18,304 nucleotides of DNA. Source: a bacterium (GTDB taxonomy: Bacteria > Patescibacteriota > Minisyncoccia > Minisyncoccales > MHMH01). Shown piece after piece: positions 4,599 through 10,948 of this stretch. The DNA lies in NCBI GenBank assembly GCA_030648815.1, contig JAUSHA010000023.1:1-18304 (forward strand), given 5' to 3'. Positions within the stretch are counted from its first letter, which is position 1, and each line of letters opens with the position of its first letter. A program made the translations under genes and the position numbers. The notes under the pieces are model-generated. The model made no database searches and had not been told where the DNA came from. It worked only from the letters and a program-made list of their open reading frames with translations.

Positions 4599-6698
4599 AT
4601 GACCGGCAAAGAAACTTTTAAACTGGAACTTGGCGGCAGGGACCTGATTGTTGATGTAAATAACTTGGCTGAAAAAGCCAATGGTTCAGTTTTTGTCAGA
4701 TATGGCGATACGGTAGTTTTAGCCACGGCCGTAATGGCTGACAAGAAAGGCGAACAGGACTTTTTCCCCTTAACGGTGGAATACGAAGAAAGGTATTATG
4801 CCGCCGGAAAAATCCTCGGCTCCCGTTTTATGAGAAGAGAAAGCCGTCCTTCGGACGAGGCCATACTCACTGCCAGAGCTATTGATAGGGCCATCAGGCC
4901 GAGATTTCCCAAAAATTTGCGTAAGGAAATACAAGTGGTTGTCACCTGTCTTTCATGGGATGGGCAAAACGATCCCGACTTCATAGGCTTGTTCGCTACA
5001 TCAGTCGCTCTTTCTATTTCCGACATTCCCTGGCAGGGACCCCTGACCGTTTCAAGGATCGGCCAGGTTGATGATAAGTTTATTTTAAATCCGACCTACG
5101 AAGAAAGAGGCAAGGCCCAGCTTGATTTTCTTTTTGCCGGCACCGACCCCGACATCATCAACATGATTGAAATGGAAGGAACAGAAAAAGGCGAAGAAAC
5201 CATCCTTGAGGCCTGGCAATTTGCCAAGCAATATTCTAAAGAACTTCTTGATTTCCAGAAGGAAATCATTAAAAAAACAGGCAAGGAAAAAATTACCATG
5301 GAAGAGGTGAAAAAAGACGCTGAACTGGAAAATGATGCTAGGGAATTTCTCGGAGATAAGATGGAAAAAACTCTTTTTCGGGAAAATGGCCAAGCGAAAA
5401 GCTTAGATTCTCTTAAAAACGACCTTCTCTCCCATATTGAAGCAAAGTATCCCGGCATGAATAAGTCCGGCTACGTCAAAAAATTCTTTGACGAAGAAAT
5501 AGATAAATTGCTTCATGAAAATATTCTCAAGAAAGAAAGAAGGCCGGACGGCAGAAAGCTTGATGAAATAAGGCCGATAGAAGTTGAGGTCGGCCTTTTG
5601 CCGCGAACGCACGGCTCCGGCCTTTTTATGAGAGGACAGACCAAGGCTCTTTCTATTTTAACTTTGGGAGCCCCTTCTGATGTCCGGCTAATGGACGGCA
5701 TGGAAATAAGAGGCAAGAAAAGATTCATGCATCACTATAATTTTCCTCCTTATTCTTCCGGCGAAGTAAAACCCATGAGGGGGCCGGGACGCCGGGAAAT
5801 CGGCCACGGCATGCTGGCAGAAAAAGCTCTTTTTTCTCTAGTACCTAATGTTGACGATTTCCCTTATACCATCAGAACGGTAACCGAAATCCTTTCCTCA
5901 AACGGTTCTTCGTCTATGGCCTCGGTTTCCGCCGCTTCTTTGGCTTTAATGGATGCCGGCGTGCCGATTAAATCGCCGGCGGCCGGAATCGCTATGGGCT
6001 TGATGACTGACGAATCGGGCAAATACAAAGTGCTGGCCGATATCCAGGGCCCGGAAGACCATCACGGAGATATGGACTTCAAGGTAGCCGGTACCAAGAA
6101 CGGCATCACCGCCATTCAAATGGATGTTAAAATTGAGGGCATAACCGAAGAAATCATGAGAGATGCCCTTGATTTGGCTAAAAAGGTAAGACTGCAAATT
6201 TTAGAAAAAATGGAAAAAGTTCTGCCGAAGCCGAGACCGGAATTATCGCCTTGGGCTCCCAGAATATATACCCTACAGATTAATCCCGAAAAAATCAGGG
6301 AAGTAATTGGGCCGGGCGGCAAAATTATCAACGAAATCATTGATAAGTGCGAAGTCGCCATTGATATTGAGGACTCCGGTAAAATATTCATCACTGCAGA
6401 GAAAGAAGAATCCGCCAAGAAAGCATTGGAATGGATCCAGAATATTACCCGCGAGGTTCAGGTGGGGGAAACATTCCAGGGAAAAGTAAAAAGAATCATG
6501 GTTTTCGGAGCTTTTGTGGAAATCTTGCCTGGCCAGGAAGGGCTGGTCCATATTTCTCAATTAGCGCCCTATCGCGTTGAAAAAGTAGAAGATATTGTAA
6601 AAATCGGCGATATTGTGCCGGTAAAAGTTATTGAAATTGACGACCAAGGCAGAATAAACTTATCAATGAAAGAAGTTAATGCCAGAGGAACCAACTAA
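4599..6698 (+). CDS. pnp: Polyribonucleotide nucleotidyltransferase (PNPase)
   Basis: The 699-residue enzyme degrades RNA phosphorolytically 3' to 5' and forms the core of RNA decay complexes. All domains are visible in order: RNase PH domain 1 (RFMRRESRPS near 73-82), an all-helical linker (about 210-300), RNase PH domain 2 (RREIGHG, then SNGSSSMASV, and D491/D493 in HGDMDFK, matching the catalytic Asp pair of E. coli PNPase), a KH domain with the GPGGK loop (571-575), and a C-terminal S1 domain (about 620-692). Length is normal. The gene starts directly at the stop codon of the NYN gene, and its last 20 bases overlap the next gene, so it is the middle cistron of a tight operon. Confidence 0.98.
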   Translation: MTGKETFKLELGGRDLIVDVNNLAEKANGSVFVRYGDTVVLATAVMADKKGEQDFFPLTVEYEERYYAAGKILGSRFMRRESRPSDEAILTARAIDRAIRPRFPKNLRKEIQVVVTCLSWDGQNDPDFIGLFATSVALSISDIPWQGPLTVSRIGQVDDKFILNPTYEERGKAQLDFLFAGTDPDIINMIEMEGTEKGEETILEAWQFAKQYSKELLDFQKEIIKKTGKEKITMEEVKKDAELENDAREFLGDKMEKTLFRENGQAKSLDSLKNDLLSHIEAKYPGMNKSGYVKKFFDEEIDKLLHENILKKERRPDGRKLDEIRPIEVEVGLLPRTHGSGLFMRGQTKALSILTLGAPSDVRLMDGMEIRGKKRFMHHYNFPPYSSGEVKPMRGPGRREIGHGMLAEKALFSLVPNVDDFPYTIRTVTEILSSNGSSSMASVSAASLALMDAGVPIKSPAAGIAMGLMTDESGKYKVLADIQGPEDHHGDMDFKVAGTKNGITAIQMDVKIEGITEEIMRDALDLAKKVRLQILEKMEKVLPKPRPELSPWAPRIYTLQINPEKIREVIGPGGKIINEIIDKCEVAIDIEDSGKIFITAEKEESAKKALEWIQNITREVQVGETFQGKVKRIMVFGAFVEILPGQEGLVHISQLAPYRVEKVEDIVKIGDIVPVKVIEIDDQGRINLSMKEVNARGTN

Positions 6699-8961
6699 TC
6701 AAAAATCACAATATCTCAAAAGAGACGATATCAGGACTATGGAAAAAGACATAGCCCATCTTCGGGAGTTGGAATCAGAGGCGGCCAGAGAAAAAATAGC
6801 TGAAATCAAAACAGGAGAAGAGGCGGTTAAGGAAGCCGAGAGATTGGAGCAATCAAGGCAAGCGGCGCAAGAAAGAGAAAATCTGGAAGCGGAGACCGAA
6901 AAAAAGGACGAGGAATTAATAAGGATGAGGGAGCAAAGGGAAGAGAGAGCTACCTCCGCTGAATCTGAATCCGCCGCGAAAACGGAGGAAGAAAAAGAGT
7001 TATTAAGAACGCGATTAAAAGAAGCCCAATTAAAAGAAGAAGAAAGCAGAAGAAAATTTTTAGAAAATGTAGCGGCTAAGGCGGAGGGCAGAGCAGTGGA
7101 AGCCGCCACCGAAGGTGGCGAGCCTCGTTCAGAAAAGTCTGAGCGGGAGATGCCCTATATTCCTCCTGTACCGCCGGTATACCCCAGACCGGTACCTTCG
7201 CCAATACCGACCCCGATACCAGCCGAGCCAAAAAAATCCTTTAAATTCTCCTTACCGTCCCTTAAAATCCCTAAGCCGAAACTCCCCGCTATCCCGATGC
7301 CAAAAGTTACCGGTTATTTCCCGGCCAAATCTCCTCTTTTTGAAAAAATCTGGATCAGAATAATTGTTTCTCTTTTGGTTCTTGCCATCTTGGCCGCAAT
7401 TGGCACGTTTTGGTATTGGTATCTAGTCATTAAGCCGGGTACTGCGACACAAGAGGCGCCCATTATAACGCCGCCGGTTATCCAAGAAACCGTAAAAAAA
7501 CAGCCGGAAATTATTCAACGGCTTCTTGGCGCCGGTTATTACCTCCCCGTTACTCCGAAAAGCGCCAGCGCAATTATTCTTCACTCTGGCAGCAGCGAAA
7601 ATAACGATCCTTATGATACTGAAAACATCATAGGACTATATAAAACGGCTGGGGTCGCTACGCACTACTTAATAGGCCGCGATGGCGCTATCTACCAACT
7701 GGCCCCCGATAACGCAATCGCTTACCACGCCGGGGCCGGTAAGATGCCCGATGGCAGAGGTAATGTAAACAACTTTTCTATCGGCATAAGTCTTGTCTAT
7801 AAAGAAACGGAAAGCCCGAATGACGCCCAGTACGAATCATTGGGCTGGCTTGTTAAAGGACTTAAAGAAAAATACGACGTCACGACAGAAAATATTCTCG
7901 GATACAAAGATATTGCTCCAGGCAAAACTACCCCCTGGAACTTTGACTTGGACAAGCTCAAGCTGTTAATCTCTTATGCGCCCCTGCCTGCCAGCCCCAA
8001 CAACGGGGCTGAATTTATTTTTGAACATCTGGCCTTGGAGAAAAAAATAGGGCAACTGCTTATTGTCGGTATTGACGGCGTAAAATTAACCCCCGAACTT
8101 GATAGGTTCATGAAAACCGCCCGTCCCGGAGGCATATTATTATTGAAAAAAAATATTGAAAATGCCGCACAGATTGAAAAACTGATCCAGGATCTGCAAA
8201 GAATTTCCTTAGCCGAAACAGGGCTTCCCCTTTTTATAGCCGTTGACCAAGAAGGGGGAGCGATCTCCCGAATTGACTTCGCTAAAGAAAAAACGGGCCA
8301 GTCCGAGATAAAAAATGCCGATCAGGCCTATGATGTCGGACTTGAGCGCGGCAAAGAGCTTAGAGAGCTTGGCATCAATCTTAATTTGGCTCCCGTTTTA
8401 GATTCAAGCGAATGGTCAACGGACTTTCTTTATGAGAGATCCTTCCAAAAAAATCAGGAAGAGCTGACAAGTTCGGCAAAAGCCCTGATTTTGGGCCAGA
8501 AAACAGCCGGTATTTTAACGGCGATAAAGCACTTCCCGGGATACGGCGGAATCTTTCCTGATCCGGAAAAAAATTTAAATATTTTAGCCCATCTGCCTGA
8601 AATATCGCAATTCCAGGCGGTCATGGAAGCAAACCCGAGCCTGGTTATGGTCGCCAGTGTTGTTTACCCGATCATAGAAGACAATCTGCCCTTTGCCTTT
8701 TCAGGAAATGGCATTGCCTTCTTAAAAAATAAGCTGGGAGACGGCCCCCTTGTCATCACCGACGACTTATCTCAAGATGTTTTCTCAAAAAACTTTTCCT
8801 TAAAAGAGAGGGCGACCATGCCGCTGGTTGCCGGCGTTGATATTCTGTTGTTTTCAAGCTGGGAAGCGGGAATCATTGATGCGATCAAAGACCTACCGGA
8901 AGAAACAATCAACAAAGCGGCTTTAAAGATTATTAAATTAAAACAAGATTACTTCGAGTGA
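6679..8961 (+). CDS. Membrane-anchored fusion: coiled coil, amidase_2-like domain and GH3 (NagZ-like) domain
   Basis: The 760-residue protein begins with a charged Glu/Arg/Ala-rich coiled coil (about 20-145). A proline-rich linker follows (about 155-215), then a transmembrane helix (about 226-250), an N-acetylmuramoyl-L-alanine amidase (amidase_2) domain (about 293-435) and a GH3 beta-N-acetylhexosaminidase-like domain (about 445-755). The coiled coil should be cytoplasmic and both enzyme-like domains outside. Active-site state is mixed. The amidase keeps the first zinc His (H302 in ILHSG), but the GHRD-type His is Tyr (Y409 in GYKDIAPG) and the Asp of KTDP is Thr or Pro. In the GH3 part AVDQEGG and the nucleophile (D695 in TDDLS) are present, but KHFPGHG reads KHFPGYG and the DSH acid-base loop reads DPE. 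It overlaps pnp by 20 bases. Peptidoglycan binding or recycling is likely, but catalysis is uncertain. Confidence 0.87.
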   Translation: MPEEPTNQKSQYLKRDDIRTMEKDIAHLRELESEAAREKIAEIKTGEEAVKEAERLEQSRQAAQERENLEAETEKKDEELIRMREQREERATSAESESAAKTEEEKELLRTRLKEAQLKEEESRRKFLENVAAKAEGRAVEAATEGGEPRSEKSEREMPYIPPVPPVYPRPVPSPIPTPIPAEPKKSFKFSLPSLKIPKPKLPAIPMPKVTGYFPAKSPLFEKIWIRIIVSLLVLAILAAIGTFWYWYLVIKPGTATQEAPIITPPVIQETVKKQPEIIQRLLGAGYYLPVTPKSASAIILHSGSSENNDPYDTENIIGLYKTAGVATHYLIGRDGAIYQLAPDNAIAYHAGAGKMPDGRGNVNNFSIGISLVYKETESPNDAQYESLGWLVKGLKEKYDVTTENILGYKDIAPGKTTPWNFDLDKLKLLISYAPLPASPNNGAEFIFEHLALEKKIGQLLIVGIDGVKLTPELDRFMKTARPGGILLLKKNIENAAQIEKLIQDLQRISLAETGLPLFIAVDQEGGAISRIDFAKEKTGQSEIKNADQAYDVGLERGKELRELGINLNLAPVLDSSEWSTDFLYERSFQKNQEELTSSAKALILGQKTAGILTAIKHFPGYGGIFPDPEKNLNILAHLPEISQFQAVMEANPSLVMVASVVYPIIEDNLPFAFSGNGIAFLKNKLGDGPLVITDDLSQDVFSKNFSLKERATMPLVAGVDILLFSSWEAGIIDAIKDLPEETINKAALKIIKLKQDYFE
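7105..7147. repeat. Two adjacent hairpins inside the coding sequence of the amidase/GH3 gene
   Basis: GCCACC-GAA-GGTGGC (7105-7119) is a perfect hairpin. It is followed at once by a second stem, 7124-7133 with 7138-7147, around AAAG, which includes two G-T pairs. They encode part of the disordered linker between the coiled coil and the proline-rich segment, where insertions would be tolerated. This may be another in-frame palindromic insertion like those in rsmA. No second copy is in the window, so I hold this weakly. Confidence 0.4.
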
Positions 8962-9011
8962 TGTTTAACGTTTAAGGTTAAACGGTGCAACCTTAAACGT
9001 TAAACATCACT
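8957..9011. repeat. Palindrome with loop AAACGGTGC, copy 2
   Basis: Perfect 23-base arms (8957-8979 and 8989-9011) surround the loop AAACGGTGC, the same loop and inner arm as at 4034-4070. The left arm includes the TGA stop of the amidase/GH3 gene (8959-8961), so the stop codon lies in the stem. There is no downstream T-run. The two copies bracket the NYN-pnp-amidase/GH3 operon in the same orientation. Confidence 0.85.
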
Positions 9012-9077
9012 TTGCAGACCATGGAGCCCTGTGCAAAAACTGTGGAAAAATAAGGCATTTCGCGGTAATCTGCGGTA

Positions 9078-9106
9078 TTGACACTCTTTCTTGTTCTTGG
9101 GATAAT
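9078..9106 (+). promoter_or_regulatory. Strong promoter of an untranslated RNA or leader
   Basis: A consensus -35 TTGACA (9078-9083), a 17-nt spacer and GATAAT (9101-9106), with TG at 9098-9099, make this one of the best promoters in the window. No open reading frame follows for about 150 bases. The predicted transcription start is near 9113, at the head of the structured region described separately. Confidence 0.65.
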
Positions 9107-9112
9107 ATAAGT

Positions 9113-9250
9113 AGTTCATTCCCGGCTGAGTCTTAGGAGCAATTCCGAGACCCGGCATAAGATAAGGTTCCGAGCTAACGCGAGGAATCAAAGAAAGGAG
9201 TTCAGTTCCATTATTAAACAGTTGTGGACTTGCGAGCTCCTTTTTTATTT
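9113..9250 (+). ncRNA. Candidate small RNA or attenuator leader upstream of the DksA/TraR gene
   Basis: Between a consensus promoter and an intrinsic terminator lies about 138 nt with no plausible ORF but several stems. The first is GTCT/AGAC with an inner GGAG-CAA-TTCC (9130-9151). The second is GGTTCC (9167-9172) with GGAATC (9184-9189). The third is the terminator stem at 9194-9243. CCCGGC occurs twice (9121 and 9151). It shows none of the hallmark motifs of the SRP RNA core, RNase P RNA, tmRNA or a T-box that I could look for. It may be a free sRNA ending at the T-run, or a leader whose terminator controls readthrough into the next gene. The next gene also has its own promoter overlapping this terminator, which favours an independent RNA. 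Confidence 0.42.
9194..9250 (+). terminator. Intrinsic terminator of the candidate small RNA
   Basis: A ten-pair outer stem (9194-9203 with 9234-9243, one G-T pair) continues into an inner stem (AGT-T-CCA 9204-9210 with TGGACT 9225-9230, one bulge). The T-rich run TTTTTTATTT (9241-9250) follows. This is the clearest plus-strand terminator in this part of the window, and it has no gene directly upstream. Confidence 0.7.
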
Positions 9251-9258
9251 GGTAAAAT
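9230..9258 (+). promoter_or_regulatory. Promoter of the DksA/TraR-type gene (leaderless)
   Basis: TTGCGA (9230-9235), a 17-nt spacer and TAAAAT (9253-9258), with TG at 9250-9251, lie six bases before the ATG at 9265. The -35 and spacer overlap the 3' arm and T-run of the preceding terminator, so termination upstream and initiation here share the same DNA. The arrangement is the same as for rpsO. Confidence 0.62.
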
Positions 9259-9264
9259 AGACAT

Positions 9265-9633
9265 ATGAACAAAAAACTTATTCAAGAACTTAAAGATAAA
9301 TTAGAAAAAGAAAAATTCGCCATAGAGGAGCAGTTAAAAACTTTCGCCGACAAGGACCCTAATTTGAAGGGCGACTGGGATTCTAAGTTCCCTCAATTTA
9401 ACGGCGAATTCGGCGGAGCTGCTTTGGAGTCAGCTGCCGGCGAGGTGGAAGAATACGGTTCGCGCTTATCTGTAGAGCACAGTATGGAGTTGAAGCTTAG
9501 GGACATTAACACGGCCTTGGAGAATATCAAGAATGAAAAGTATGGCAAGTGCGGAGATTGCGGCAAAGACATTGACGAAAAACGCCTTGAAGTCAACCCC
9601 TCGGCCCGCTTCTGCATGAAGTGCCAGAAATAA
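9265..9633 (+). CDS. DksA/TraR-family C4 zinc-finger protein
   Basis: The 122-residue protein has an N-terminal charged helix (about 1-30), a middle Gly/Ala-rich part and a C-terminal four-cysteine zinc finger with C96, C99, C117 and C120 (CGDCGKD ... FCMKC). This is the layout of DksA/TraR-type factors that enter the RNA polymerase secondary channel and modulate initiation. The acidic coiled-coil tip of classical DksA is not obvious, so a general TraR/YocK-like member is more likely. There is no Shine-Dalgarno, and the promoter implies that transcription starts at or very near the ATG. The gene ends in a bidirectional terminator facing the M23 gene. Confidence 0.87.
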   Translation: MNKKLIQELKDKLEKEKFAIEEQLKTFADKDPNLKGDWDSKFPQFNGEFGGAALESAAGEVEEYGSRLSVEHSMELKLRDINTALENIKNEKYGKCGDCGKDIDEKRLEVNPSARFCMKCQK

Positions 9634-9713
9634 AAAAATCAACGAATAACGAATTTATCGCGAATATACGAATTCGTATATTCGTAACCGATTCGCTATT
9701 CGCTGATTTTTTT
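9632..9713. terminator. Bidirectional terminator between convergent genes
   Basis: A long imperfect inverted repeat (about 9632-9654 with 9691-9713) has a run of A at one end and T at the other. It encloses the perfect 24-base palindrome at 9661-9684 (centre GAATTC). The two mismatches of the outer stem are A-C when read on the plus strand but G-U wobbles on the minus strand, so folding is better for the M23 transcript. It overlaps both stop codons and should end both convergent mRNAs. Confidence 0.85.
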
Positions 9714-10806
9714 ATTTCGCAAACGGATTTCTGGCACCGGTTACCCCGAAGTGCAAATGGCAGCCGGTTGATTTGCCGGCTCCCGGAGTGCCGGGCTGAC
9801 CGCCCATTGTAGCAATCATCTGCCCCTGTGAAACATAATCTCCCGGATTTACCAAAGTTGCCTGCAAGTGACCGTAAAAAGTCACTACTCCGTTAGGATG
9901 TAAAATAGTCAGGTGATTGCCGGCGCCGGCAAAAGCCAGCCTGGAGGTAGAATTGGTAAGTTTTACCTTCTGCACCTCTCCGGCCGCCGCAGCATATATC
10001 GGCTCTCCGCATTTGCCGTGGCTAAAATCAATGGCATTATACCAATGCAATCCTTGCGTGACCCGGCAGGGTTGCCCAATAGGACAAATAAAATAACTGT
10101 TGGCTATGGAGACGATTTTGGGAGCGTAAACTATCGGCGGGGGCATCACGCCGTTGGGGATAATCAAAATATCGCCGACATAGATGTCTCCCTCCCCTGA
10201 CAAGTCATTAAATGCGAAAATGTCGTCTGCTTTCGCCTTGTAGGTGGCGGAGATTTGGCTTATCGTATCTCCCTTACCAACGTGGTGGATGACTCCGGAT
10301 ATCGGTAAAATGACCAATTTCTGACCTATCTGGAGCAAAGAACTCTTATTGAGGTTATTAGTCCCCAAGATAGTTTCTGTAGAAATATTGAACTTGTCCG
10401 CGATGGACGACAAATTATCTCCCGGCTGAACTATATACTCGGCGATTTCTTTATCTTTCCACTCATAAGTCTCTCCGCTGGCCAGGGCTCCCAAAACTTG
10501 GGGGGTAACCATAAGCGGAGGGGATACTGCAGCTAAACTGTTCTTTTGGATTATACTTAAGTCGGGAGATTCCTTGATTTTCCCCATAGACGTGACAAAG
10601 GCGCTGCCAATCGTGTCTTGTTCCTCGACAAAAAGAGGCATAATGGCTTCATTAGAGGGGATGAGAAGAGCGAGAAGGCTATATAAAATAACGGCAGATA
10701 GGCCCAAATAAAAGAAGGGGTCCTTAAAAGATCCCTTGTGTTTCGCCATTAAGCCCTTTATTTTGATGTTTTTTACCTTGTCTCGCAGCCAACCCAGTGT
10801 ATTCAT
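9712..10806 (-). CDS. Membrane-anchored LysM-LysM-M23 peptidoglycan endopeptidase
   Basis: The 364-residue protein has a short basic cytoplasmic N-terminus, one transmembrane helix (about 31-49) and two LysM domains: YIVQPGDNLSSIADKF and, further on, HHVGKGDTISQISATY. A C-terminal M23 domain follows, with the zinc motif H-x4-D (GLHWYNAIDFS), FYGHL and the HLHF signature near the end. LysM domains hold the enzyme on peptidoglycan and M23 domains cut peptide cross-links. The conserved zinc and catalytic residues are visible, so activity is expected. The frame stays open about 400 bases further upstream through the rsmA region. I chose the ATG at 10806 because a TTGACC/TATGCT promoter lies 10 bases before it, and the next upstream ATG (10821) overlaps that -10 box. 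It is divergent from rsmA. Confidence 0.9.
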   Translation of the reverse strand: MNTLGWLRDKVKNIKIKGLMAKHKGSFKDPFFYLGLSAVILYSLLALLIPSNEAIMPLFVEEQDTIGSAFVTSMGKIKESPDLSIIQKNSLAAVSPPLMVTPQVLGALASGETYEWKDKEIAEYIVQPGDNLSSIADKFNISTETILGTNNLNKSSLLQIGQKLVILPISGVIHHVGKGDTISQISATYKAKADDIFAFNDLSGEGDIYVGDILIIPNGVMPPPIVYAPKIVSIANSYFICPIGQPCRVTQGLHWYNAIDFSHGKCGEPIYAAAAGEVQKVKLTNSTSRLAFAGAGNHLTILHPNGVVTFYGHLQATLVNPGDYVSQGQMIATMGGQPGTPGAGKSTGCHLHFGVTGARNPFAK

Positions 10807-10816
10807 ACCTACTTCC

Positions 10817-10844
10817 AGCATAGCAGACCCAGGAAGGCGGTCAA
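10817..10844 (-). promoter_or_regulatory. Promoter of the M23 peptidase gene
   Basis: On the minus strand TTGACC (10844-10839), a 16-nt spacer and TATGCT (10822-10817), with TG just before it, give an extended -10 promoter. The -10 ends 10 bases before the ATG at 10806, again implying a near-leaderless mRNA. It decides the start of this gene. Confidence 0.62.
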
Positions 10845-10870
10845 GGCAGTTATCCACAACGACGAATATT

Positions 10871-10916
10871 AGGGAGTCGGACTCCCTCTCAAATTTGAGT
10901 GGGAGTCCGACTCCCT
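10871..10916. repeat. Nested palindrome, GGAGTCGGACTCC family, copy 2
   Basis: Sixteen-base arms (10871-10886 and 10901-10916) surround the same centre, TCTCAAATTTGAGT, as the copies at 1515 and 11268. It lies in the divergent control region of the M23 gene and rsmA and occupies the place where the rsmA -35 box would be. The preceding bases AATATTA are shared with copy 3 but not with copy 1, so copies 2 and 3 are closest relatives. Confidence 0.87.
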
Positions 10917-10929
10917 TTATTCGTTTTCG

Positions 10930-10938
10930 TGCTACAAT
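10930..10938 (+). promoter_or_regulatory. Extended -10 promoter of rsmA
   Basis: TGC followed by TACAAT (10933-10938) is an extended -10 that ends 10 bases before the ATG at 10949. No -35 hexamer is visible, because the expected place (about 10910-10915) is the right arm of palindrome copy 2. The promoter fixes the start of rsmA as the ATG that also begins the family N-terminus. Confidence 0.58.
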
Positions 10939-10948
10939 AACCAAATAT

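Noticed and set aside
9113..9250. T-box, SRP RNA, RNase P RNA or tmRNA as the identity of the structured RNA
   Set aside because: The hallmark sequences of these families that I looked for are absent, and the length does not fit RNase P RNA or tmRNA.
9000..9272. Minus-strand 90-codon open frame between the amidase/GH3 and DksA/TraR genes
   Set aside because: It shows no domain-like composition and runs across a palindrome, a promoter and a terminator that all make sense on the plus strand.
10736..10948. N-terminal extension of rsmA from an upstream ATG
   Set aside because: The extension is antisense to the start of the M23 gene and its promoter region, crosses a dispersed palindrome and has no family similarity. 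The ATG at 10949 begins the RsmA homology and has its own extended -10.
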